Assembly: GCF_014698825.1 (NCBI RefSeq)
Contig: NZ_JACJTT010000011.1
Coordinates: 1-64,000, forward strand
Direction: 5' to 3'
DNA from: Richelia sinica FACHB-800
GTDB taxonomy: Bacteria > Cyanobacteriota > Cyanobacteriia > Cyanobacteriales > Nostocaceae
DNA: 64,000 bases
The translations under genes were made by a program, and so were the position numbers. The notes beneath the pieces were generated by a model that saw only the letters and a program-made list of their open reading frames with translations, searched no databases and was not told where the DNA came from. Positions 44,582 to 53,555 of this stretch are shown here, one piece after another (position 1 is the first letter of the stretch; the number at the start of each line of letters is the position of its first letter).

Positions 44582-44720
44582 AATTAACCTCTGAGAAAAA
44601 TGACCAGCCGTACCCAACCTGTGCTTAGAAAGTCCTATTCTACAAACAAATATTTTTGATATTGTTGGAAGTTAGACAATAACTAAATACGGCTGGGCAA
44701 TTCTCTTAATAGGTCAATAC

Positions 44721-44963
44721 CTAAAAGGTTTTAACTATGGGAATATTGGCGATGAGTCCGATAGTGATAGGAGGCTTAAAAATGTAACCCAAAATGATGG
44801 GATTAATTAATGCACCCCCGGTCACGCTTTTGGCTTCTGCATCAGATAAAATTTCAGCTGATTCTAAAGCTTCTTGCCGACGTGCTATTGCATTGTTTAT
44901 AGCTTCATCAATTAGGTCGTTAATTTCTAACTGATGGTTATGATTTTTTTTGTTGGTTTCCAT
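44721..44963 (-). CDS. Long-leader GG precursor peptide B
   Basis: 80 aa. The leader is His/Asn-rich then acidic and helical (DLIDEAINNAIARRQEALES AEILSDAEAKSVTGG), a different leader class from Nif11 and from A1-A3. The 30-residue core ALINPIILGYIFKPPITIGL IANIPIVKTF is hydrophobic, Pro/Ile-rich and lacks Cys. The SDAEAKSVTGG ending is a typical C39 cleavage site. AGAGGA lies upstream of ATG 44963. First gene of the minus-strand run. Confidence 0.75.
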   Translation of the reverse strand: METNKKNHNHQLEINDLIDEAINNAIARRQEALESAEILSDAEAKSVTGGALINPIILGYIFKPPITIGLIANIPIVKTF

Positions 44964-45559
44964 GTTGGTTATTTTTCCTCTGTCAGGATGTGCCTATATC
45001 GGCATATTCTATCCACAGGAAAAAATAATGTAAGCATGAGATTGTGCTTTTTATTAGCCAATAAAAAACCTTTTATGTCACTAAAATATTCAAGTTGTTC
45101 AGAGAATATGTGAGAACGATGTATTATATATAACTATTAACTTTACTGTTAAAGATGATTTTCGTTGTCAAATTAAATACCTAACCTACTGTTTTGACCT
45201 ACTGTAATCACACACAGGAAAGTTAATTTACGGGGGGTTCACAGAGATTTGCCCCTTTCCACAAAGAATATCGGTAAACCTGCCCCTACCTCTACCAATA
45301 CAAAAAGCGTAAAGTCGTCCTAGTCGCAGGGGGCTTTAAACCCCAATTTTCGATCAGCAAAAGCGATATTATCTGAACCATATAGAATATGTGCAACAGA
45401 ATTGTCCCAGTTGTAGAAAACATCCTCTAATGACAGGGTGGAGGTGGAAATAAGTGGTGTATGATTTGGACAAACTCGTTGTACATCGCATCTTTCAGGC
45501 TGAAGGCAAGGTAAACTGTTGGAATTGACTAATGTTGCGCCATCTTAAGTTAAAAACCT
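44964..45559. other. Intergenic, about 600 bp, no gene seen
   Basis: Divergent promoter space between the RiPP run and glyS. It contains a short GGGGCTTTAAACCCC-like palindrome near 45333-45343 and no tRNA or T-box-like structure that I can detect. No coding frame is convincing. Confidence 0.45.
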
Positions 45560-47713
45560 ATGCCTGCTTTTTTATTAGAAATTGGAACAGAAGAACTACC
45601 TGCCAACTTTCTCAGCGATGCTATAGTACAGTGGCAAAACCGCATTCCCCAAAGCTTAGAAGCTAATAGCCTCAAGGCGGAAGCGGTAGAAGTTTATGGA
45701 ACTCCCCGACGGTTAGCAGTTCTCATCACAGGCTTACCATCTCAGCAACCAGACCGAGAAGAAGAAGTTAAAGGCCCACCAGCCCAAGCAGCATTTAAAG
45801 ATGGTCAACCCACACCAGCCGCAGCAGGTTTTGCGAAAAAACAGGGTGTGGAACTTTCAGCGTTGGAAATTCGCCCCACTGACAAAGGAGACTTTGTATT
45901 TGTCAAGAAACAAATTCCTGGTCGTCCTGTAGCTGAAATTTTGACAGAATTGGTTCCTCAATGGGTTTGGAATTTGGAAGGGAAGCGGTTAATGCGGTGG
46001 GGAAGCGGGGATGCAAGATTTTCCCGCCCTATTCGCTGGTTGGTAGCTTTGTTAGATGGGGACGTGATGCCCTTAGAATTAAGGAATGGGGAAAAAACGG
46101 TCACAAGCGATCGCATTTCTCAAGTCCATCGCGTTTTACATCCTGAACCTGTATCTATTCCTCACGCTACAGAGTATGTAAATACTTTGCGTTCTGGTTA
46201 TGTCATCGTTGACCCCAAACAACGGGAAAGTATCATTACAGAACAAGTCACATCAGCTGCTGCCAAAGCAGGTGGTGAAACCGTTATTTACCCAGATTTG
46301 CTAGCAGAAGTTATCAATCTTGTTGAATATCCATCCGCAGTGGTGGGTAAATTTGAGCCAGAGTTTTTGGAATTACCCACGGAAGTCATCACAGAAGTAA
46401 TGGTGACTCACCAACGTTATTTCCCTGTATTTAAAACTGGTAATAGTCAACAAGAATTGTTGCCCAATTTTATCACTATTTCTAACGGTGATATTCAGAA
46501 ATCAGAGATAATTGCTGTGGGTAATGAGCGAGTTATCCGGGCGAGATTGGCGGATGGACGCTTCTTTTATGATGCAGATTTATCTAAACCATTAGAAAGC
46601 TTTTTACCACAGTTAGAAAAAGTCACTTTCCAAGAAGATTTAGGTTCTGTTCGCGCCAAGGTCGATAGAGTTATTGAAATTGCAGCAAACATCGGTAATC
46701 AGTTGCAATTAACAGCGGAACAACAGCAAAAGAGTCAACGTGCTGCCTTACTGTGTAAAGCTGACTTGGTGACACAGATGGTTTATGAATTCCCGGAATT
46801 GCAGGGAATTATGGGTGAAAAATATGCCTTAGCCAGTGGTGAAGATAAAGAAGTTTCTAAGGCAATATTTGAACACTACTTGCCCACAGGTGCAGGTGAC
46901 AATATCCCCACAACTTTAGCCGGTCAAATCATCGGTTTAGCGGATAGATTAGATACTTTAGTTAGTATTTTTGGTTTAGGGTTAATTCCTACAGGCTCCT
47001 CTGATCCATTTGCGTTACGACGGGCAGCAAATGCAGTGGTAAAAATTACTTGGTTTGCGAATTTAGGTATTAATTTAGAACAACTTTTAAAGCAAACTGC
47101 TGTAGATTTTGCTGCAACTTTTAACAAAGATGCTCAATCATTAATTAGTACCTTGAATGAATTTTTCTTGCAACGTATCCGCACCTTATTGCAAGAAGAA
47201 AAGCAAATAGATTATGACTTGGTAAATGCTGTCTTAGGGGAAAACGACCCAGAATATACAGAACGGGCATTAAAGGATTTATTGGATGTACGTGATCGCG
47301 CTCTCTACTTGCAACAAATCCGCAGGGAAGGTACTTTAGATAAAATCTACGAAACTGTCAACCGTTCTACCAGATTGGCTGCACAGGGAGATTTAGACTT
47401 CCAGCAACTAGAACCCCAATCTTTGGTAAAACCAGAACTATTCCAAAAATCTTCTGAGCAAGCATTCTACAACGCCTTAGTAGAATTAGTCCCCCAAACC
47501 AAAGCAGCGCAAAATACACGCAATTACCAACTTTTGATTTCCGCACTAGAAAAAATTGCTCCTACTGTGAGTAAATTCTTTGACGGAGAAGATAGCGTGT
47601 TAGTCATGGACTCCAACCCAGATATTAAGCGAAATCGTTTGAATTTGCTCGGATTATTGCGAAATCATGCCCGTGTTCTAGCCGACTTTGGGGCCATTGT
47701 GAAAAATCTGTAG
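45560..47713 (+). CDS. glyS: Glycyl-tRNA synthetase beta subunit
   Basis: 717 aa, normal for bacterial GlyS. N-terminus [20 protein letters not shown] is the family hallmark; [32 protein letters not shown] and FSKPLESF-type segments follow. The C-terminal DALR-like anticodon region (about 570-700) includes [14 protein letters not shown] and [16 protein letters not shown]. With GlyQ (not in this window) it charges tRNA-Gly. No upstream T-box, as expected in cyanobacteria. Confidence 0.97.
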   Translation: MPAFLLEIGTEELPANFLSDAIVQWQNRIPQSLEANSLKAEAVEVYGTPRRLAVLITGLPSQQPDREEEVKGPPAQAAFKDGQPTPAAAGFAKKQGVELSALEIRPTDKGDFVFVKKQIPGRPVAEILTELVPQWVWNLEGKRLMRWGSGDARFSRPIRWLVALLDGDVMPLELRNGEKTVTSDRISQVHRVLHPEPVSIPHATEYVNTLRSGYVIVDPKQRESIITEQVTSAAAKAGGETVIYPDLLAEVINLVEYPSAVVGKFEPEFLELPTEVITEVMVTHQRYFPVFKTGNSQQELLPNFITISNGDIQKSEIIAVGNERVIRARLADGRFFYDADLSKPLESFLPQLEKVTFQEDLGSVRAKVDRVIEIAANIGNQLQLTAEQQQKSQRAALLCKADLVTQMVYEFPELQGIMGEKYALASGEDKEVSKAIFEHYLPTGAGDNIPTTLAGQIIGLADRLDTLVSIFGLGLIPTGSSDPFALRRAANAVVKITWFANLGINLEQLLKQTAVDFAATFNKDAQSLISTLNEFFLQRIRTLLQEEKQIDYDLVNAVLGENDPEYTERALKDLLDVRDRALYLQQIRREGTLDKIYETVNRSTRLAAQGDLDFQQLEPQSLVKPELFQKSSEQAFYNALVELVPQTKAAQNTRNYQLLISALEKIAPTVSKFFDGEDSVLVMDSNPDIKRNRLNLLGLLRNHARVLADFGAIVKNL

Positions 47714-47797
47714 CTTAGATCAACAAAAAATGGTGTAATTTTTGCCAATAAACGCTAGGATAAGGTAGCTTAACCAGGGAACTCTGCCACACAGTCT

Positions 47798-49168
47798 ATG
47801 CCTAGAGCGTCGATTATAGGATTGGGAAAGTCCGGTGTTGCTGCGGCAAGATTGTTGAAACGGGAAGGCTGGGAGGTAGAATTAAGCGATAGTAAAACCT
47901 CCCCGACCCTCCTGCAACAACAACAAGAACTCGCCACAGAACAAATCACCGTTAAATTAGGATATACCCCAGACCTAGATAGTTCTGATTTACCCCAACT
48001 CATCATTGTTAGTCCAGGTGTACCGTGGGATGTACCTGTTCTAGTCAAAGCCAGAGAGTTAGGGATAGAGACCATCGGCGAAATGGAACTAGCCTGGCGA
48101 TATCTCAAGGCTACTCCTTGGGTGGGTATCACTGGCACAAATGGCAAAACTACCACCACTTCCCTGACTGCTGCTATCTTTCAAGCTGCTGGTTTCAACG
48201 CTCCTGCCTGTGGTAACATCGGCTATGCTGCTTGTGAAGTTGCACTTTCCCCCACGCCACCAGATTGGGTAATTGGTGAAATTAGCAGTTATCAAATTGA
48301 ATCTTCTAGCACTCTGGCACCACGCATTGGTATTTGGACAACCTTCACCCCAGACCACTTAGCCAGACATAAGACTTTAGAAAATTACTACGACATCAAA
48401 GCCAAACTGTTAAAGAATTCTCAGCTACAAATCTTTAATGGTGATGATGCTTATTTACAAAAAGTAGGTTTAACTCATTGGCCAGATGCTTATTGGACTA
48501 GTGTTAAAGGGTCAGAATTTTTAATTGGTGACAAAGGTTTTTATATTGAAAACGGTTTTGTAGTAGAAAAGTTATCAGCCACATCTACACCCACACCAAT
48601 TGTTCCTGCTTCTGCATTGCGAATGGTAGGAGACCATAACCTGCAAAATCTCTTGATGTCAGTGGCCGCAGCTAGGTTAGCAGGAATAGACTCTGATGCT
48701 ATTACCCAAGCTGTCACAGATTTTCCTGGTGTTCCCCATCGCTTGGAACATATTTGTGCTTGGCAAGGTATTGACTTTATCAACGATAGCAAAGCTACTA
48801 ATTACGATGCAGCGGAAGTAGGTTTAGCATCTGTCAACAGTCCAACAATTTTAATTGCTGGTGGAGAAGCTAAAGCTGGAGATGATACTGGTTGGTTAGC
48901 ACAAATTCAAGCCAAAGCTGCGGCGGTTTTACTCATTGGTAGTGCTGCACCTGCGTTTGCCCAACGTTTGCAAGCAGTGGGATATAGTAATTACGAAATT
49001 GTGGAGACCATGGCAAACGCTGTCCCTAGGTCAGCAGAATTAGCCAAGACTCATCAAGCGGCCGTGGTTTTACTTTCTCCCGCTTGTGCAAGTTTTGACC
49101 AATATCCTAATTTTGAAGTCCGTGGTGATGATTTCCGCCAGTTGTGTCTTAACTGGGTCAAAAGTTAA
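47798..49168 (+). CDS. murD: UDP-N-acetylmuramoylalanine--D-glutamate ligase
   Basis: 456 aa. N-terminal Rossmann domain ([17 protein letters not shown]), ATP-binding P-loop [13 protein letters not shown] (about 109-121), central Mur ligase motifs ([31 protein letters not shown]) and C-terminal domain [22 protein letters not shown] with [20 protein letters not shown]. It adds D-Glu to UDP-MurNAc-L-Ala in cytosolic peptidoglycan synthesis. It is 84 bp downstream of glyS, possibly co-transcribed. Confidence 0.97.
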   Translation: MPRASIIGLGKSGVAAARLLKREGWEVELSDSKTSPTLLQQQQELATEQITVKLGYTPDLDSSDLPQLIIVSPGVPWDVPVLVKARELGIETIGEMELAWRYLKATPWVGITGTNGKTTTTSLTAAIFQAAGFNAPACGNIGYAACEVALSPTPPDWVIGEISSYQIESSSTLAPRIGIWTTFTPDHLARHKTLENYYDIKAKLLKNSQLQIFNGDDAYLQKVGLTHWPDAYWTSVKGSEFLIGDKGFYIENGFVVEKLSATSTPTPIVPASALRMVGDHNLQNLLMSVAAARLAGIDSDAITQAVTDFPGVPHRLEHICAWQGIDFINDSKATNYDAAEVGLASVNSPTILIAGGEAKAGDDTGWLAQIQAKAAAVLLIGSAAPAFAQRLQAVGYSNYEIVETMANAVPRSAELAKTHQAAVVLLSPACASFDQYPNFEVRGDDFRQLCLNWVKS

Positions 49169-49529
49169 AACTCTGGCTTGATATCTGTTAATTAACCAAG
49201 TCTCTGGTTGTTTGGGTGAGAGGAAACCGATGTGGTTACTATATCTGCTGCTACAGAACCACCTATAGAGATGGATAGTTTATCTTGTTGGTTTTCCTAG
49301 AAAAAAAATATCAAAATCTTCCCTAAGAATGACTCGCTAATTACGGAAATTAGTTACAATAAATGTATATTTTACCCTGAGTGAAGTCTGGGCTTGGTTT
49401 CCCTTCCAAGCCTTTTATTAAATAATCATCTACTTCCCATATACCAACCTGTTTTTGTAGCCTACCCAACGGTTTCTAGTTTCGCGCAAAGACGCAAAGG
49501 CGCAGAGACAAGTTATCATCTATCCCCTG
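49169..49529. other. Intergenic with terminator and repeat remnant
   Basis: No gene. A GGCTTGG...CCAAGCC hairpin followed by TTTTATT lies at 49391-49417. TTTCGCGCAAAGACGCAAAG GCGCAGAG (about 49482-49508) is the interior motif of MITE family B. The hairpin lies 220 bp after murD, so it could end a long murD transcript or a small unidentified transcript. Confidence 0.5.
49391..49417 (+). terminator. Rho-independent-like terminator
   Basis: Stem GGCTTGG (49391-49397) with CCAAGCC (49406-49412), 8-base loop, followed by TTTTATT. Orientation suits the + strand. Confidence 0.65.
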
Positions 49530-51008
49530 CTATATATCTAACAAGCCATAACGCTTCTGGAGGGCTAATAGCTTCATCCTGGCTTCTCCTGCGTTATCAG
49601 CCAAGTCTGCAAATTCGACAAACCGCCGCAATTCTTTCCTAAGTAGATTTCTTTCTACTTCCATTGTGTCTCTGTCTAAGTCTGGCGGTAAGACGATCAT
49701 ATCAAAGATATTCGCCCGTTCTTTTCCTGGATGGGGACGTAATACTCTTCCTCGACGTTGAATAAATTGACGGGGATTGCCAGAACTGGATAAAATGACC
49801 GCAGTTTGAATGGCAGGAATATCCACCCCTTCATCTAAACAGCGAATGGCAACTAAACCTTGCAATTCTCCACTTTCAAATTGATGACGCAGTAATTCCC
49901 TTTCCGCTAAAGAAGTTTGTGCGGTGTAGGTGCTGACTTTGTAACCTAACTCTACCCCCAAAATTCTGGCTACAGCTTTGAGTTGACGTAAAGAAGAACG
50001 TTCTTCGGTTTGGGAACCATCACTGCAATAAAAGAGTGTGTGGGTGGTTTCGCGACGAGTTTGCATTAATTCCCGCAAAGCTGTTAATTTATTTGCTGCG
50101 GCACCAATTAACCGCGCTCGTTGCATTAATAATGGTTTTAAGTCTTCGTGGTCTTCAAAGTCTCTAATTTCACCGTGTTCTCGTTCCCGATACAGGAGCG
50201 ATCGCCCGATTCTTTTTGTTAACTTGAGATAAGCGATACTCTCGGCCTCCGTTAACTCCACCAAGACCGGATAATACAAATAGTGTACCAAAGCTCCTTG
50301 AGCGATCGCATCCCGTAAACTAAACTCTGGTTGCAAAACCGGGCCGAAATAATCAAATAAAGATTGAGTCCCTCCATCATCAAAATATCTTTCTGGAGTA
50401 GCTGACAAAGCCAGTCGCAACCCTACCCGCCGTGGTAAACTTTCCTCCAATCGAGGTGCGCCTAAATTATGTGCTTCATCCCCAATAATTAAAGTTTTAG
50501 GCGGAAAATATTTGAGTTGCGACTGAAACCCTTCACTAATTAAAGTCGAGTTGGTAGTGATTACCGTGACAAACCTCTGGGAACCAGAACGCAAATTATA
50601 TAATTGAGTTGACATTTGACTTTGCCAAGTGCGTAAATTCTCAAAGGCTAAAATCGGTTTTAAGTTAAATTTTTCACATTCTCGCGCCCATTGGCTGACA
50701 AGATGCCGATAAGGACACACCACCAACAAGACTTGTAACCCTATCTGCTGGTACAATTCACACCCTATAGCCAGTGCAGTGATTGTTTTACCACTACCAG
50801 TAGCCATTTTCAAAGTTCCTCTGCCATTATTAGCAAACCAGCTAGTAATTGCTTGACGCTGATAACCCCGCAACTGCAAAGATGATGGCATGTGCGGACA
50901 TCCAGGTAATAATGACTGAACATGATAACTGCCCCTATTTTCTCTAACAAAAGGCAACTTGAGAGAGAAAGTAGGCAATTGATGTACTGGTTTTCGGGTT
51001 ACGTACAT
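49530..51008 (-). CDS. Superfamily 2 DEAD/DEAH-box helicase (type III restriction-like)
   Basis: 492 aa. Q-motif-like LQLRGYQRQAITSWF (about 45-59), motif I MATGSGKT (about 68-75), motif II GDEAHN (about 173-178), motif III LALSATPERYFDDG (about 198-211), motif V AIRCLDEGVDIPAIQTAVIL and motif VI RQFIQRRGRVLRP (about 408-420). It resembles XPB/ResIII-type helicases; close cyanobacterial relatives are often labelled as DNA phosphorothioation-linked restriction proteins, but no dnd/dpt genes lie near, so that label is not supported here. Likely an ATP-driven DNA translocase or repair helicase. Start ATG/GTG near 51008 is approximate. Confidence 0.85.
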   Translation of the reverse strand: MYVTRKPVHQLPTFSLKLPFVRENRGSYHVQSLLPGCPHMPSSLQLRGYQRQAITSWFANNGRGTLKMATGSGKTITALAIGCELYQQIGLQVLLVVCPYRHLVSQWARECEKFNLKPILAFENLRTWQSQMSTQLYNLRSGSQRFVTVITTNSTLISEGFQSQLKYFPPKTLIIGDEAHNLGAPRLEESLPRRVGLRLALSATPERYFDDGGTQSLFDYFGPVLQPEFSLRDAIAQGALVHYLYYPVLVELTEAESIAYLKLTKRIGRSLLYREREHGEIRDFEDHEDLKPLLMQRARLIGAAANKLTALRELMQTRRETTHTLFYCSDGSQTEERSSLRQLKAVARILGVELGYKVSTYTAQTSLAERELLRHQFESGELQGLVAIRCLDEGVDIPAIQTAVILSSSGNPRQFIQRRGRVLRPHPGKERANIFDMIVLPPDLDRDTMEVERNLLRKELRRFVEFADLADNAGEARMKLLALQKRYGLLDI

Positions 51009-51107
51009 AGGGTGAATTGGGGTCTAAGAAAATCTTTATTAGTCACAGTGAACAGGAAACCATCAAGCTATGTATCCATGTTCAAAATCGTCTATATTCC
51101 CCAATTC

Positions 51108-51713
51108 TTAGTTATAACCTCTCCACACCCCAACTAAAGAACCTTGCACCTCCACTTGCATTGCAGGGACTTGTATGGGTTGATATTTAGAATTGGCTGG
51201 CTTGAGAGTTACCATATCCTCTTGACGGTAAAACCTCTTTAAAGTTGTACCGTAGCCATCCACCCGCGCTGCCACAATAGTGCCATTTTTTAACTGATTT
51301 GGTTCCGCTACGGGACGTAAAAATACCAAATCTCCATCAGCGATTAAATCTTCAATCATGCTATCCCCAGCTACACGCAACCCATAGGTTTGGGGAGGTA
51401 GAGAAATATTAGAAAAATCCAAATGTTCAACTGCATCGGTGAATGGTTCAATTAAACCACCAGCGGCAATAGTGCCTAAAATCGGTACACCTTGTTTAGT
51501 TTGACGTAAAACTCGAATTGTCCGCGCCTTACCTTCACTCCATTCAATGTAGCCTTTGTTGCGTAAATGTTCCAAACGACTTTGAATCGGTGCCGGTGAT
51601 TTCAAATTCATCGCTTGCATCATTTGGCGAATGGAAGGAGAATGTTGATAAGTACGAATGTATTCTACCAACCATTCATAGAGTTCTTGTTGAGCTTCTG
51701 TTAGTCTTTCCAT
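51108..51713 (-). CDS. lexA: LexA repressor
   Basis: 201 aa. N-terminal winged HTH (SPSIRQMMQAMNLKSPAPIQ SRLEHL, about 25-50), cleavage site A84-G85 (TIAAGGLIEP), catalytic Ser118 (VAGDSMIED) and Lys159 (TTLKRFYR) of the S24 autoprotease. With all three present this protein can self-cleave, unlike some cyanobacterial LexA proteins that have lost the site. It regulates DNA-damage and, in cyanobacteria, carbon and redox genes. A consensus LexA box lies upstream at 51746-51761. Confidence 0.95.
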   Translation of the reverse strand: MERLTEAQQELYEWLVEYIRTYQHSPSIRQMMQAMNLKSPAPIQSRLEHLRNKGYIEWSEGKARTIRVLRQTKQGVPILGTIAAGGLIEPFTDAVEHLDFSNISLPPQTYGLRVAGDSMIEDLIADGDLVFLRPVAEPNQLKNGTIVAARVDGYGTTLKRFYRQEDMVTLKPANSKYQPIQVPAMQVEVQGSLVGVWRGYN

Positions 51714-51745
51714 ATATCTTTTGGGAAGTAAACTCCAAATGTTTA

Positions 51746-51761
51746 TAGAACATTTGTACTA
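51746..51761 (-). promoter_or_regulatory. LexA box upstream of lexA
   Basis: On the minus strand TAGTACAAATGTTCTA matches the cyanobacterial LexA consensus RGTACNNNDGTWCB (AGTAC-AAA-T-GTTC-T) at all positions. It lies 33 bases upstream of the lexA start codon, supporting autoregulation. Confidence 0.85.
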
Positions 51762-51866
51762 CAAATATCTTCCCTTCACAAGCTCTGAATTAAAACTTTT
51801 CAGGCAAAAGATAAAAAATTTTATTCACTTTTGCCTGTGTATTTTTGATTTCTTAGCTGTTATCTA

Positions 51867-52787
51867 TTATTTTGCACCAAGAATACTAGCAAGTAAAGCT
51901 TTTTGGGCATGTAATCGATTTTCAGCTTGATCCCAAACTTTTGATTGGGAACCTTCAATTACTTCGTTGGTAATTTCTTCACCTCGATGGGCTGGTAAGC
52001 AGTGTAAAACAATAGCTTCTGGGTCAGCAAGACTTAATAATTGTTGGGAAATTTGATAAGGTTGAAAGACGGGGAAGCGATCGCCTGCCTCAGCCTCTTG
52101 ACCCATACTCGCCCACACATCGGTGTAAAGTACATGTGCGCCCTTAGTAGCTGCTTCTGGGTCATGGGTAAGAATCACTTCAGTTTGATGATTGGCAATA
52201 TTTCTGGCTTTTTCCACCACTTCCGCATCTGGTGCATATCCCGAAGGAAAAGCTATCCTCACATTCATACCAGCCAACGCACAACCCAACATCAGGGAAT
52301 TAGCCACATTATTCCCATCCCCCACATAGGTCAAAGTTAAACCCGCCAAACTGCCAAATTTTTCTTGAATAGTCAATAAATCAGCCAACACTTGACAAGG
52401 ATGTTCTAAATCAGTCAGCGCATTAATTACCGGAATCTTGGCATAATTAGCAAAAATTTCCAACTCCTGCTGCGCGAAGGTGCGAATAGCTAAAACATCT
52501 AAATAGCGGTCTAAAACCCGTGCTGTGTCCTGTATCGGTTCCCCTCGACTCACTTGGGTAACATTGGGGTGCAAATCAATTACCTGTCCACCCAGTTGAT
52601 ACATGGCCACCGTAAAACTGACCCTAGTGCGAGTAGAAGCCTTAGAAAACAACAAACCCAAAACTTGATGACACTGCAACTTTAACTTTTGGGACTTCAA
52701 TTGAGTCGCCAACTCTAAAAGTTCATGCAGTTCCGAGGAAGTGAGATCCGCCAGACTTAATAAATCTCGTCCGAACAATGCAGCCAT
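51867..52787 (-). CDS. argF: Ornithine carbamoyltransferase
   Basis: 306 aa. Carbamoyl-phosphate site SKASTRTRVSF (about 48-58), HPCQVLADLLT (about 129-139), ornithine loop and VLHCLPAHRGEEI (about 260-272, HCLP motif) identify OTCase rather than ATCase. It converts ornithine and carbamoyl phosphate to citrulline in arginine synthesis, which also feeds cyanophycin in cyanobacteria. Monocistronic by spacing. Start ATG 52787. Confidence 0.96.
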   Translation of the reverse strand: MAALFGRDLLSLADLTSSELHELLELATQLKSQKLKLQCHQVLGLLFSKASTRTRVSFTVAMYQLGGQVIDLHPNVTQVSRGEPIQDTARVLDRYLDVLAIRTFAQQELEIFANYAKIPVINALTDLEHPCQVLADLLTIQEKFGSLAGLTLTYVGDGNNVANSLMLGCALAGMNVRIAFPSGYAPDAEVVEKARNIANHQTEVILTHDPEAATKGAHVLYTDVWASMGQEAEAGDRFPVFQPYQISQQLLSLADPEAIVLHCLPAHRGEEITNEVIEGSQSKVWDQAENRLHAQKALLASILGAK

Positions 52788-52901
52788 GCTAGTGATGTGT
52801 AAATAACAATGTTTTTTCTTGCACTTTCATCCAGCCGTGTCAAAAAAATACAGGTTAATTCCTGTACAAAATATTTTTGCCTCCAGCCTCGGATTGGAGT
52901 T

Positions 52902-53018
52902 ATACCGTTTCTATATGTACATGCGCTTTATTTTTATCAGCGTGGACTTTGTTTGTCTAATAGCACCAGACATCGCGCCAAAAGGCAAATATAGCGCAAT
53001 TTCACATGAAAACGGTAT
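52902..53018. mobile_element. MITE-like element, family C
   Basis: 117 bp bounded by ATACCGTTT and AAACGGTAT. The inverted ends extend imperfectly for about 35 bases (left ATACCGTTTCTATATGTACA TGCGCTTTATTT; right end, reverse complemented, ATACCGTTTTCATGTGAAAT TGCGCTATATTT). It lies in the argF-tRNA intergenic space. Only one copy is in this window. Confidence 0.65.
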
Positions 53019-53209
53019 GAGCTTTTGTGATGAATAATAATTTATCAACTTTCCTATTCAAATCACTAAATTTACTCCATCCACAATCCCTATGAGGTAG
53101 AAATTGAGCCACATTGACAGGAAATAATTTTTTTTTCAGTTAACCCCTAGACAAAAAAAATATTTGTGCTAAGATTATAAATCGGTGAGTGTTAAGACTC
53201 ATTCAGCCC

Positions 53210-53281
53210 GCCAGCATAGCACAGTGGTAGTGCATCCGACTTGTAATCGGAAGGTCGCAGGTTCAAATCCAGCTGCTGGCT
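53210..53281 (+). tRNA. tRNA-Thr (anticodon TGT)
   Basis: 72 nt, no encoded CCA. Acceptor GCCAGCA/TGCTGGC, D stem GCAC/GTGC with loop AGTGGTA, anticodon stem TCCGA/TCGGA with loop CTTGTAA giving anticodon TGT (reads ACA Thr), T loop TTCAAAT. The T stem GCAGG/CCAGC has an A-A mismatch in the middle (53259 and 53271). A T-run follows at 53281-53286. No intron. Confidence 0.92.
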
Positions 53282-53555
53282 TTTTTACATTCGCAAATGT
53301 CGATTGCCAAATTGATGTCGCATCTGCGCTGTTTTAGAGTTAATCTTAGTTCCATAGCACAATGACGCAATTAGCAGCGGCTAATATTGGGCTTTATCAA
53401 GTGGAGAATGAAAAACAGATTGATTTGCTCATTTGTTAGTGATTGAAAAAATAGAGACAAACCATCTACAAGCTAAAAAGTAACCGCACCACCAAAGGCA
53501 AAACCAAAACACCAGAAATACAGGGAACTATACCAGGATTAGAGTAGTGTGATGA
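53282..53555. other. Intergenic with possible gene relic
   Basis: The + frame MTQLAAANIGLYQVENEKQI DLLIC (from about 53361) looks protein-derived but stops after 25 codons. No intact gene. The right part overlaps the 3' flank of the NACHT gene. Confidence 0.35.

Noticed and set aside
45333..45559. T-box or other riboswitch before glyS
   Set aside because: No T-box motif or stem I/antiterminator pattern seen, and T-boxes are not typical of cyanobacteria.
49530..51008. Dnd/phosphorothioation restriction gene
   Set aside because: The helicase resembles proteins given that label, but no dndBCDE or dptFGH genes lie nearby; left as a general SF2 helicase.
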